Origin: Oscheius dolichura
Lineage: Eukaryota; Nematoda; Chromadorea; Rhabditida; Rhabditidae
Length of the DNA: 64,000 nt
Direction: 5' to 3'
Assembly: GCA_932521035.1 (NCBI GenBank)
Contig: OW051497.1
Location: 5,828,001 to 5,892,000 of the forward strand
Both the position numbers and the translations under genes were made by a program. Every line of letters starts with the position of its first letter. The first letter of the stretch is position 1. A model generated the notes under the pieces. The model was not told the origin of the DNA and searched no databases. It saw only the letters and a program-made list of their open reading frames with translations. Below, one piece after another: positions 14,701 through 27,500 of this stretch.

Positions 14701-17700
14701 GAACTGCAATGTTAGACATTATTTGGAAGGAAACCTATTAGTAAATGGCACAAATTGCATTAAGGCAGCGAGCCACTATGCCAGCTAATTAGAATTTTTT
14801 TCCATTTTATTATGATGCCATCTCTAAGAAAACGGTACTTTAAAGAAACTGTCTCCTTTAATAGAATTATAGATTTAATTATTTTTAATCAACTATAAAT
14901 CGACTTCACTTTAAAATGTCAACGAGTTCAAAGAATGGAAAACTTTCTTGCTGGCGGGGCGAAAAACAACTTTTGCAGATGTTGCGTTCTGCAGAAAGAC
15001 GAGACCCGGCAGATAAAAGCCCGTCGAAGACAACCCCGATAAGTTCTTCTAGACGGCGCATTGCCAAAAACCAATTTTTATTGGCCTTGTTTGCTCTCTC
15101 CACGCAGCTCAGAAGTCGCTTATTGTTCCCATTGTTTCCAAAGATCCTTTTTAGACGCTCTCCTCATATTTTGAACCCTGCTGGAAGTTAGCAGCTTAGT
15201 TCTTTTTCCTTTGTTGAACTTTTTAAAAACTTTGAGGAGTTTGGCTCACAGCAAAAACAGCAAACAGCCCTTTGAAAATTATGGACAGAGAGAACGAGGG
15301 AGAGCGGAGGGAACCCGACAGTTGCAGCTTATGCCCGCGAAAAGAACTTTTGTTTTTCAAACGTGTAACATCGACTCAATTCAGACTAGTTCACAAGCAA
15401 TTTAGGCCTATTCTGAAATAAAAATTCGTAATATAGAATTAAATGTTTTCAGTGTGGCGGAAATGGCAGAGATCGGATGAACCTCGCCGTAGAATCAATT
15501 AAGCAGGGCAGAAATGTGTATGCGCATATGAGGATTTTCTTCTTTTGGTTGGAAACACGCGGCTGAGGGGAGTAGTTTTCAACACTTGGAGCCGGGAATT
15601 GAATTTCCGGTTGTTTCTAGACATTCGCGAGCTCTTTGCTCAGTCTGAGGTCCACTTTTTGGTCTAGTCTAATCGCTAAAAAATACTGCCCTTTTTTAAG
15701 ATTTCCTTGTTTGTCACGTTTTTCATTCTAAGATCTCTCTATTTTGCCAGGAAGTGATGTGTTCTGCTTACGTTTGAAATACAGAAGAGATCTCTGTTGA
15801 GTCGTCTTCTCAGTGAGCTCAAAATTATCCGGGGGAGGAGATTATCATAGATGGGTAAAGTTCTTGAATAGTTTGACATCAAACGATAAAAACGGAGGAA
15901 TAGAGTCTCTTCGAAAGTATCAAAGAATCATGAATCGCCTTGAAGCAATTCAATGAGTCTAACGGAAAACATTTCGTCACTTGATAACAAAAGGGAACAA
16001 TCAATGCCCAAAACTTCTTAAAATCTTTGCAAACGCATTTTTCTAACATTTTGGAAAGATGATTCAGGGTTTCTTCTACCGTACATTAGGTGGAAGTCGA
16101 AAAAGACGTTTTACTGGGGATCTGCTGAGGTGCCAAACACAAATGCTGGGTGCAAAACAGTTTTTTATCAACACATGTCGCTATCATCCGAGAAGATCTG
16201 CACATTTCTTGTTCTGTCGCCTTGCCAATGGCCTATCGATTAAGCTTGAGAAAGTTCTCAGTCTTTTTTTGCCTCTATATCGGGGAATATCGAATTCTTT
16301 TCGAGTGATGTTCAAACAAATGAGATTAACACCGCCAAAAAGGGAAAAGATTAGGGCAAATGGGTTCGGAATAACCTTACTTATGGTAAAAAAGGATTGG
16401 CTTGGCAAAGTGTGTTGCGCAGCCAGCGTCGGTAGACCTGTTTTGGGCACTGACACAATGTAAACCAACTGGAAATCAATGAAAAAGTGCGGTTCTGATA
16501 ACGGAAGCTCCATAGGAAAATATCATTAGCTGCTTTTTTCTTCTTGATAATTTTTAAGAAAATTAAATAATTTGAATTCCTAGTGGATTTTGGTGCTTCC
16601 CTGTCTGTATTCATAGCCAATTGTGCGTGGAGTTCGCCGTTTTTGCCAGCTCCGTATGAAAACACCGATCCCACGTTTAAACCGGAACAGTATGAATTGA
16701 TTTCAATCGGAAGAAAAAAAAATAAACGTCACCTTTGAGCATATTGTTGAATAGCAAGTAATAGTAGTTCATTAGTAGAAAAGGTAGTGACCACACTCAT
16801 TGCCACAGGTAACCGGGAGAGAGAGGGTATGTATGAGATGGGGAGGTGGAGCTAAACAGGAGGCGAACGGTAGAAAAACTTCCGTCAATTAGACGGCTTG
16901 TGGGAACCGAAGCGCGTCTTAGACGGCCATACGTTGTGACGCAAGTGAGGAGGATATCTTCGGCTCAAAACCTTTGATATTATCGAGATTAATAAGGAAG
17001 AAAGAACACAGGCAAACGGGAACGTGAGATGTTCACTTGAATCATCTGCCAGGCGGAAATTATCAGCATGGTATTGAAACGCAAGTTAGACATACACGTA
17101 GAGGCTATCACAAAACGAATCAGCGACTATTATCAGAAATGGCGAATGTTTGATAGCCCCTCGTGTGTGCGCGTATATTTACATGTGTTGGAAAAGCACG
17201 GAGACGATCTCTGTATTGGCAGCTGTCAATTTATTTTTTCCCTAAGAGAGTCTAGCCGACAGGTAGGCTAATCTCCCTTCCGTGATTGATGAAATCTGTG
17301 CTCTTTGATCCCTCGAGCTGCACATCTGGGAGCATTATGATGAGAGGGGGGGGGGACAGGCTGTTTCCTTCCTTCCTTCGGGGACTATTGCGATTAAAAA
17401 TGACGGCCAGATCAGCGACGGTCACCCGGAGGGAAATGAGAAAGGATGTTGGACGAGACTGGAGGGTGATGGCGCTTGTTTAGAATAATATTTGAGCCCA
17501 GGGGGTGGCAATAAAGGGGGATGTGGTTGATATTATATTTTAGAGAGAAGTCTGATTCTGTTTAGGGGAGGATGCGAGTCATCATGAGGTTAAATCAATC
17601 TCAAATGAACAGAGTGCACTTGAAAGAAAGAAATAGATTTCTCGCGCTGTGACCACCGAGGCGCATGTCACAAGTGTAAAGCGTTATATTCAGGGCGGAA

Positions 17701-20264
17701 AGCGAGCTCCTGTGAGCTCGACCTCGACCGCGGTGGGTTTAGGGTAAAAGCCAAGGGTCCGCAAGACCAGTCTGACCAGTTATACTTGGACTTTGTGTGC
17801 AGTATAAGGCGAAAGATGTGTTCGTTCATATTAAGCAATGAAAACATCCGGGTGAGCCATGCCGGGCAGGTCAGAAGGGAAGGGAAGGCACCAAATTTGT
17901 CTAGGTGGCCTTTGATTGTGGCAGTCCCTGTCGTTTTGACGTCGGCACAGTGTCTGTTCACACAAGGCTCACCATAGGGCTGCCCCCGCTTATTCAGATA
18001 CACTGAGCCTGACACACTATACGTGAGCTCATTTTGACGCATCTCGTTTTTCTCCTCTAGTTAGGCAGGAGAAAACCACCGACACCACGTCGATGAGCTG
18101 GCAAGCACATAAAAAGCGCCTCTCTTAACTTACTCAGGTCGCCATTTGATCGTCCTAAGAAACGCCCGAGATTAGGTGATTTATTGAGCCAATTTTGTCT
18201 GTTGCATCTTCTACGCAAATACGTTCTTTAGTGTAACGATGCGCAGCATTCACCAAAAAGCAAGCTTAGCAAAATATTTTGATGTAGCCAGGTGTGGTGG
18301 ACAGGCGACAAATCAAAGAGAAGAAAAAAACAAGAATGTGACCGGACAAGGTGTGAACTTGGTCTGTCCGTCCTTAGTACGACGTGATCTGCTTTCAAAA
18401 GACTAAGGAAGGTGTCGATGCGCCGGAGAATTCGCTCATTGTTTGTCCATACAGGAAATACCATGGTCATGACATCAGCAGAGAAATTTATGGGGCTAGT
18501 AGATTCTCACCGAACGGGAACATTACTATTCGTCTAAATGTTTGTCCTTGTGGGGGTGGCCGCTCTATATGTTTTGTAAAATAAAATTGCTAGATGGGGG
18601 CAATCCTATTCTATAGGGGATAAATTAACGAGGTGATGTTGTGATTACACTGATACCTCTCCCACACACCTTATGATGGTGGGTATTGGGGGCAAAGTGG
18701 GAGAGTGACTAATTGTTTGGTGGGATAACTCTTTTTGAGCAAATAAATTTGAATTCTAATCTGATCCAAACCTAGAGGCTAAAACAAAGCTTTGTTACCT
18801 ACAAACGACAACCTCCTATACTTTAGATTGAACGGGTACCTAACGACCGGGACATTCCGAAAAGACGGATGGACAAAGGGATGGCTTGAGCATACAATAT
18901 AACACTGCCTCTACATTTTGGTCATTGCTCGACCGGCATCCACCCCCAAGTTTAATCACCACACTCACGGGTCTTTTTGTAACAGTCCTGATTTCCGAGC
19001 TTTGACGATCCCAGTGGGGGAGAGTAGTTTTTCTGCCGGTTGCGAGAATTTCCTCTGCGCCGTACTCATCTGTAAATCATTCATTGACACCTAGGCGCGA
19101 CCAGTAATTAACCTGCATTGCATGTGCTGAATGCTTTCTCCATACTGGTGGTGTCTGATTGAAGCCTTGAGATTGCTGCTGTAATTACAACATATTGAAA
19201 AGTGCTTTATCCCTTCTCATTCGATTAAATCTCTCTTTATCTTATCTCTGTCGTGAGATTTCATAAAGTTCGATGCTCTTTTATTGTTCATGTTATTGAA
19301 AAAGGAGTCATATGAGCCTGCTAAAGTACGGGGAACATTTCCGTTTCTGGGAAAACCAAAGGGCGACAAGAAGTTGTTGAAAACAATCCTTGTACGTTCT
19401 TGGAGAAATTAAGCCAGGTGAATGAGGAACTAGAAGATAACAGGGAACTCACCTCACGAGGCCTGTGTCTCTCTTCCACGGGAACTTGGTAGTTGTAGAA
19501 GTTAGCATGGACACTAACTTTCCGACGATCGAACTGCTGAAACCGTAATCCAATTAAGAGTTAATAATGTTTTTCGGAACGGCTAAACTAACACCAGTAG
19601 CGGGCCTGGTTGCCTACCAAACAAATGCTGCCTGTTCCGGACGAAAAGTGCCGTGACCGGTATGACTGAGCAAAAGAACCTGTCCTGGTCCAAAATAGAA
19701 TTGGGAAAGATCCTACCTTCTCCCCCTGCTGCGGAGGATGGAACGGGTTGAGCTGATAGGTGCTGGGCGGCTGGTTGTTGCTATCCACCATTAAGTTGCC
19801 ACCACCAAACGACTGCAAAATGCAAGTAGCAGGGGTGAATGCGACTGTTTGTTCAGGCGCACCGGCATTGATCACTCCTGACTTTTCAAATACCTACCAT
19901 GTCTCGGTGTTGCGGTAGCGGAGGCGTATCCAGATGAGGAGGAGAGAATCTCTGCTTGGGATCATAGACGGGCTCTTCCCTTGATCTCGCGCCGTTTTCG
20001 ATACATCGCGTAGAATCCTAAAACTCATTAGTTGCCATAGCTACCACCGTCGGCCAAGCTAATTAATGATAGCGTCTGGGTCATAAGCCACCTGGTAATC
20101 AGCTAACACCAACACCGGCTATTGTGTACTACTGTGGGCAAAAGAAGACCTACCGCATAGAAATTTCCATTCTGATTCATTGGTACTGGAAGAGAAGGCG
20201 GTGGTAAGAAGCCGTCGTGGCTGTACTGCGCGCAGGTACCCATTTGCTCCGGATAGTTATAGTT
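8779..20264 (-). CDS. ELM2-SANT-zinc finger chromatin protein (SAEG-1/MIDEAS/TRERF1 type), 5' end not found
   Basis: Recognised exons, in gene order, include 20154-20264, 19898-20017, 19717-19812 and 19453-19536 (all in phase; Pro/Gln/Asn-rich), 14406-14636 (basic, Ser-rich) and 11098-11227 ([20 protein letters not shown]). A run of close exons from 10759 down to 8779 follows. That run encodes an acidic linker, the ELM2 region ([37 protein letters not shown]), a SANT domain ([36 protein letters not shown]) and a C2H2 finger ([21 protein letters not shown]) near 9030-9140. The C-terminus is Gln/Ala-rich. ELM2-SANT pairs recruit and activate class I histone deacetylases. The ELM2 wording resembles human MIDEAS/TRERF1, and the finger agrees with C. 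elegans SAEG-1. The 14.6 kb exon needs two bases from an exon not found, so at least one exon is missing. No start codon or signal for the first exon was located. Confidence 0.75.
11228..14405 (-). other. long intron of the ELM2-SANT gene
   Basis: No exon or nested gene could be supported. The interval lies between two exons that join in the correct phase. It contains a small hairpin-forming pair (CCAACTGG at 11382-11389 and CCAGTTGG at 11422-11429) and a G-run cluster at about 12269-12293. The plus strand is purine-rich, meaning the transcribed sense strand is pyrimidine-rich as expected for an intron. Confidence 0.5.
14637..19452 (-). other. long intron interval of the ELM2-SANT gene, with at least one exon unseen
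   Basis: The flanking exons do not share a compatible phase, so a further small exon should be hidden here; I could not identify it. A ten-base G tract lies at 17346-17355. No other gene, RNA or mobile-element coding sequence was recognised on either strand. Confidence 0.45.
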
Positions 20265-21332
20265 CTATAAATAGTATATAACCTAGAGCAAAGCAACACA
20301 ATAGTCTCATTTTCTTTCAAGTCTGAAACCCCTTTTTTCCTGATGAGCGTGAAAAACTGCATAGAGCGTCTTTTGAAAGGCTATTTGCCCACGTATTTCA
20401 ACTTCATTTGGTTTTACTTTGGTTCTCAGCATCTTTTGACGGACCCATTTGCACTAGCACGACTGTAGGTAAAGTGTAAATGTTTGCATTTTGTTTGCAG
20501 GAATTCAAAACATTTTGAGTCACCAGTTGCTCGCCTTTCTTTCAGCTCTCCCCTCGCTTGTTGACTTTAGCGAACATTTGATTTGCCTATGGCTTTTCTC
20601 GATGAAAAACAAGCCCTTTCATCGTATTCTGCAGTTTGCAGTAACGGTGTTACCAAACGGGATAAAAAAAGTAACAATGGAACGGGCAAACCTTTTGCTG
20701 TTGAAAAAAGTGCCGCGGATCGTGCATCATGGAGACGGAGCGCCGTGGCGCGTCCGGCTGGGCCCAGACTCCACCGGGGACCGCCACCTCTGCCGTCTGA
20801 AAATGAAACGTTAACTTTTATTAATAATTGGTAAAGATTGAAAGGAAATGCGCAAAGGTCGCCCAGCTGTCGTTTTCACTCTGGAATCTGCCGTTACCTG
20901 CTGTTTGCTTAAGGCACCAGGCAGTGTTGAATTTCATCTTCATTTGCGTTTTCCCCCATTCAGGGGGTCCGTTCGTAGTGTGGATTACTACAGGGAAAGG
21001 CCTTCTAATGTTTTATCCAGATCAAATGTTTTTGGACCTCCATATTCAAAATTCCAAAAAGGGAAAGGTTAACATTTCAATAGACACTTGATTTCTGGGC
21101 AGAGGAGATGCTTATAAAGCGGCAGATCATCTAACCTACTAATAAATTTGGAAATCGGGCGGTGGGAGAACAGCTGGGGAAGTTGGCAAGGTGATCCCCA
21201 AACATCTTTGATCGAAGATAAATCAACAACGTCAGTTGGACCTCGTTCGCAACAATATCTGTCAGAAGCCATGTGGACACCAAGAATCTGGCTGTCTTCG
21301 GTTTACAGTTCACTGTACAGATGAGTTCTACA

Positions 21333-21506
21333 ATGCCTTCGGCGGACTTGGGGTTAAAAGCTTAACGGTCGAAAAATATTCGACATGCGGATAATATCCG
21401 ACGGTCGAATTTTTCTGCTTCTCTCCCATTTGACCGGTCGATCTACACAAACGACAAGTCTGACGGACAGACAGACAGAGATCTCCACATTATTAGGGTA
21501 GGATTG
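21333..21506 (+). repeat. dispersed repeat, copy A
   Basis: Direct copy of the element at 30095-30260. Shared blocks, in the same order and orientation, are GGGTTAAAA, ACGGTCGAA, TTTCTGTTTCTCTCCC (with changes), GGTCGATCTACACA, GACAGAGATCTCC and ATTATTAGGGTAGGA. The similarity is strongest at the right end. No reading frame is carried; it is probably a non-autonomous transposon relic. Confidence 0.7.
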
Positions 21507-24500
21507 GACTTCCTTATATCGCAGGTGAGATTATAACTAGATCATTATGCTACTTTATACGTCAACCCCCTTAAGTGGTCGCCCAAGGGCAGTCAATGGA
21601 GCATTGGGAAATAGTGTGCTCATTCAAAACTTTGGTTTGCAGAATGGATTAAATGTTCCATGACCTGTCACGTGACCGTTGGTGGAAACGCAACAGTCTC
21701 TCTCCAACTAATAAGGTCCAATCTGTCTGTTATCGGTCCGGTTGATCTCCAAAAACAAAGGTGTTTAGACGGCGAAAGATTTAAAAACGAACAAACGTGT
21801 GAAGCAAAAGTTAGCCGAGTGTGCTGCTGAACTATAGTACTCCGAGCAGGAGGAAGGTAACACCTGTTCGGAGGAATTTTAGTCGTGAAAGTTCAAAGAA
21901 ACTTAGATAAAAGATGATTCACACACCAATAAGATTTGTGAGAAAACCTAAAGGGCTCATATAGAGCAACAGGTGAAGTCATCGACTTTTAAATATCTCG
22001 CGAATGGTTAATTTAGCACGGGGAATGAGAGGGAATACATATAGACGGGCCATGAAATGTGGGGGCTTAGACGTTCTTTTCGCTCTATTCTAAAGAGAAA
22101 TAACTAGAACCCAAGGAGGGCAACCACAGATTTAGATAAAATCAGAGACTGCCATAGAGCGAACCCCGCTTAATCCGAGCAGATACTCCTGAGACAGGCT
22201 AGTAAATAAATCACAGGGAATGCAAAGTAACAAAACAGTCAGGAACGCACTGTGCGCACTGTGGCAAATATTGAGCGATTCGTCTTCACGTAAAAAAGCG
22301 CGAGAATCGCACTTATACAAGACGTTTCCCAGTGTGAAGTGGAAACCCCTTCTCTCTGGAAATAAGCTTCCGCAGAGAGGGGTATTTGACCTTAAAGTGT
22401 TCCAAGAGACTTGAAAGGAACAACCTAGGAACTACAGTAATATGGGAATAATATGGGGCTTCATTGAAGCAGGTGATTGTCGGAATTTTGGACAACATTT
22501 AGGCGGCGTTCGGTTAAGTGTTGACTCTCCTATTGCTTTACAGTAATTAGTGCTTCTCATCTGGGATTTCCTTGCCCACGTTAAGGTTTCAGAGTTTCGA
22601 AAATACTGGGGCTGCCCCCAGGCGTATCTACTGCAAAGACTTCCGCCGAATGTTGCTAATGAGTGCGTAAGAAATGGACATGCGGCAGCCATGAGAATCG
22701 GGAGGGGTCTCCTGTGTAACATATCAATATATGAACGGGACGGGCACATGACGACCCTGATTTTTTAACATCTTTTACAGACGCCCAGAAAGAAAAAAGT
22801 GCGCAGATTGCCCACAAAAGATGCTGCAAACTGCTGCCAATTTTCATCGAGGGTTAGTGACTAGAATGACTGGCTCCGTGTTCACGATGATACGCTGATT
22901 AACGAAGTCAAAATAATATAGGATAAATATAAAAACGGAGATCTTTTCGTAATAAGTGATAAAGGACTTCACAAGTTACTGGAAGGCTTTATTGTGGGGG
23001 CAGGGAGTGGATTTTCTATTTTGCCCATCTTGCCTCTTTACTTCCTGATACAGTATTTCGTTGATGTCTAAATAGTGCAACTATAGCCTTATTCGTAAAA
23101 GAAAGGGACGTATTTCAAAGGGAGAAACAGATTTTGCACAGCCGTCATTTCCGGTGAACCAGAAGAACAGCAGCCAATAAAGCCATGAGAAAAATGAACT
23201 CGAGCTTTTGCCAGCTTTTTCTGCATTACACACAGGAAATGTTGCGACGTCAAGGAAAACAAGCGATCGGTGAAGTTGAGAGTATCTCTTTGTCGAAACA
23301 TCTAACGTCCTGCGAAAGTAAAAGAGAGAACGAGCGCACCACTCGGAGTAAACATGATGGGTTGAGATTCTAATTGAACCGGACTGTATGATCTTTCGAC
23401 TATCACTCTGTGGCAACTCCCTAAAAAGGGCAAACATTCACCACGTAAACACTTCAAGACGATTTCTATGAGTTTCTATAAGGTCTAGGAGCGTTTTAGA
23501 TATATTATAGGAAGAATAATCTGTGTGAGAGAAACTGGATAGAAAATAAGCTAAACACTAGAGAAGAGCAGGCAGTGGATTGAAATACACGTATGTCAGC
23601 TGCAGTTTACACCTTGAAAATAGTGAAAATAACGAACAGGTTGGGGTAAGAATGCGAAAGGACACGCGATAAGAGCAGCAACAGCTTGGGACGAAAACCA
23701 CCGATAGTGGCCGACGGTTTTGTCTTGAAAAAGGGCAAAGCTGACACTAAGGCGGCAATGAAGAACTAGAAGACAGTCTGGCTCGGGCCTATTTAGAGAA
23801 AAACATTTCTGACTTTTTCGGGCTAATGTCAATGTTCTATAAGGATGCGGAATTGCTAATAGCAGGGTAATTTTGTCTACTGTGGATTGATACGTGTTAT
23901 CCAGAAAAAGTCATCTTCGAAATGAATATAGTCTGTTTCAAATGGAAATGTATTTCGCGCGCCAGGACCCCTTCAATTTCTTCAAAAATTTTCGAAATTC
24001 GGAATTGACATAGACTTCGATCATTTTTATATTTTCTGGGTAGATAATAATTCAAGTAGGCAAATTCAGTGATAAAAACAATTGAAACATGTGCAAATGC
24101 GCAAAAAACTGCATGCTAAACTGTCGGGTTGGACCATCTAGACGGCCAAGTTGCCCCATCGACCACTTATTTATCCTTTAACCAAATACATTTCCATTTG
24201 AAATTGACTATAGTGGCGATTCGGAAGTGTCCACGGTCCGATAGTTTCTACTTTAAACATTTCCTCGCTCACACAGTTAATGGTAGCCACGTCGATCATT
24301 TGGAAACTAATATCGGTGTTGATTAATTTCGAAACAATGAAGACCTACGGGAGACAACGGCACGCAGACATGGTATTCCCACATCCGAAGAAAAATTAGA
24401 CCGTCAACTCTGAAGGAGGAATTCGTAGGGGGGCCTTTCTTCAGACGATAGTTGAATGCGAATCCGAGAGCGTGGGTAGATATTCAGTAATATGGGAGGT

Positions 24501-27500
24501 TATTCGTCGCAGCCGTCTTTTTTTCTATGAGAATCGGCGAAGGTCTACTAGTCCCCAATCTCATTCGCCCTGACCAATTCTACAGTAATTGGAGAGGGTT
24601 ACTAATTGAGTCAGAACACAATCAACAGTTTGCTGAGGGAAGTGTTTTTTAAATATTACACTTTTTTGAACTTTGGGAAAACAGGAAGAGATTAGAGCGT
24701 GCATTATACCGTTGAAATACATCTGTTTAAAAATAGAATGAAAGTTTATTCAAATTAAAAGGAAAAAAGTGAGAGCAAACGTGTTGATCACAAAAAGATG
24801 GTCTCAACGCTTTGGAAAGACAATAGCCCTGCGCTGAGGGTGGCCGAGAACAGCCCGCCACTCTGAACAGAGGACAAAAATTTGCTCGCGGTGGTGTAAC
24901 ACAGACGGATGAGACGCAAAGAAGAGATAAAAGAAACAGAATAGGGGGTATATTGACGGATCAATCTTAATTCGATATCGGATAAAATGCCCCAGATCTT
25001 CGCTCATTTGAACTTCCGCAATAGGCGATGGCAACTAGGAAATGCTCTTCTAGACGGCGGCACCCCTGTCGCCCTTAATTGTGCTGCGGGCTCAAGGGTT
25101 AATGAAAAAGCTGGCTTTCAAAGAACGTTATTTTCGTCGTTTGCGGATGACAGAAAAAGGTGTCGAAAAGTGCACAAATGTTGTGAACAGGCATTATGGT
25201 GGCGACAGTTCATGTGAAGGTGAAGAACAACCTTCGGACAGAAATAAACACCAGGGCATTATCATGTGCCGGGTTGTTGTTTTCATCACTTCTGTGGGAA
25301 ACACGCTAGTTCCGAAATATTGATCAACTAATGATGTGGAACTTCAGGTTTAAAAAAAAACACAATCGCCATGGGCACAGATCGCGCTGGTCTAAAGCCT
25401 CTGTTTCCGTAACACTCCATTCGAGTAGGATCAAGGTCGCTTGGTCCACTGAAATGCTTGTTTTCATAATAACATAATCACACCTTCGGGGAAGTCGTCT
25501 CTTTTGTAGCAAATTATCTATCTGGCGTTTTGCAGAAATCAGAAAAACTGTCACGCAAGTATTGAAAAATCCGAAGAGCGGTTGTTGCCGACAATAAGAG
25601 AGTAATGATTAACTGTGTAAGGAAGTTTATGGAAGTACAAGAGTTCAAGCGAAAGTCTCAGATCCGAGCATCTCCCACGTGTCATGCGCCCGCGGTCTTG
25701 CAGTAGCACGTGTGCGCTTTTAGTATTTTATGCGCGAAAGTGACCTCTAGTTCTCCGGAAGGGGACAATGGCTGCTCTACTGTAACTCCTTCTTAGGAGC
25801 ATGTCTCTGTGAGTTGAGTATCAAATTGAAGGAAATTCCCGTTTAATTTCGTGAAATAAACACTGGGTGGTAATGGATGCCAAGAGCAAAAATGAAACAG
25901 AGAACGTAAACGTAAGAGCTTGTTGAAATTATCGGGACTCGTGGAAAACCGACTTATAGTAGGGGGAACACACCCTGCTCTGTCTTTTCACTGTAATAAG
26001 TAAACTTACACGATGACTGTCATAAGTGCTCGTGTCTTCCTCAGAATACTCTCCCCATATAAAGGGCGGGTCAAAGAGGAAGGCCATGCACGAGCTATCC
26101 GTTGAGGTTAGGAAATAAAGCGACAAAGGCAGGACAACATGGGTGGCCAACTACGTAGTTTTGGCCGTAAAAACACCTCGAAATATGACGTTGCAAAAGC
26201 TTCTATGCAAAATGTTCGCTGCAGAGATCAAAGACGGAGAAGAGAAGCTACTTACTTGATTCCGATGATCGGGCTGGATAAAGTAAACGGAATTAGTATT
26301 GTACTGAAGCTTTCGAGCAGGTAGGTAAGGCACTGGAAAGGTGGTCTCCATGGAAGGGAGTATAGCAGTGATTAGGGATATTACTTTATGGCGGACGTCT
26401 CATCGAGTAAGAGACAACTACCAAGCAACGCGAGGGGGGTCGGATTGCACGGTAAGGCGTGAGAGAGCCTCAGTGATATTTGTTCTGGGTTGTACTACGC
26501 TGTTTACCTGTTTAAATGTGTCTAGCCTGCCCCCAGGCAAATTGAGGACAAGGAAGCACTTTCAGGGCGGAAAAGTTTCAGCGCGGGACAAAGGACTCCC
26601 CTCCTGAGGATGTTGATCGTTTTGGCACACATCGGCTGCATGTGGGCGCCGGGTGTGTTTTGACTAGAACCAAGGACCAACTTGCCATTTACAACATTAG
26701 CTGGTCACTGATTTTTTTAAAAAAAAATTAGCTTGTGAATCCATTAATCCTTTTTTTCCCTTATTTTTAGGCGTTTCCTAGATGAGACCCGTTCGCTTGA
26801 GCGTACCTTAATGCCGTTTAGACAGAGGTTCCTCAAGTATTTCTACGGCTAGTAGTCGCGCACTTGCCATCATTGCTTGCAGCATGCAATCAATGGAAAA
26901 TTAATGAGAACCCCGGAGGATGATGTCACTAGATACAACATTTTGGTAGGTTACTTTAGGGCAACTGTATTAGGTGAGTATTTTTGAGGGTCTGCAAGAG
27001 CAAAAAAGTTTCCGCCCGAAGCGATTAGACGCAAAAGTGCGCAAATGGCAAGATTCGCCGAGAGGGATTCAAATTTCTTCTAGCATGCGGACCACCCAGC
27101 CAGAGCCTGCCGTCTTCACTCGGGTATCAAAGATGATGGTAATAAGACCATATCCCATTGTTCTATCTAAACCTCAAAGATCGAGTAGTATCACGCAAAT
27201 AATGAGGAGGTAGCCGAGTCAAACAAAAACAGTGTAAACAAAGAGTCTGGAGCGCTGCAAGGACTTCAAGGCAGCCTGGGCGAAAGCCAAAGGTCACTAG
27301 GGTTCATTTAAACTATTTGAGAGCGGGATAAGAAGCACATGACCATCGGGGGTGAAAAACGTTTCGGAACGAGGTTTTGGACGCCAAGACTATCAAATTT
27401 ACGAAGACCAGGGTTTCCAACCGCGGAAAAATGTATGTTAAGAAGAAGAATACGGGGGTGATTCAGAGTAATTTGCCCATAATACCTCGTTTCCTTTATC

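Noticed and set aside
23925..23945. CTGTTTCA-type motifs (also near 30638, 42719 and 54840) as piRNA promoters
   Set aside because: Only scattered single matches, no clustering or consistent downstream T; expected by chance in this length.
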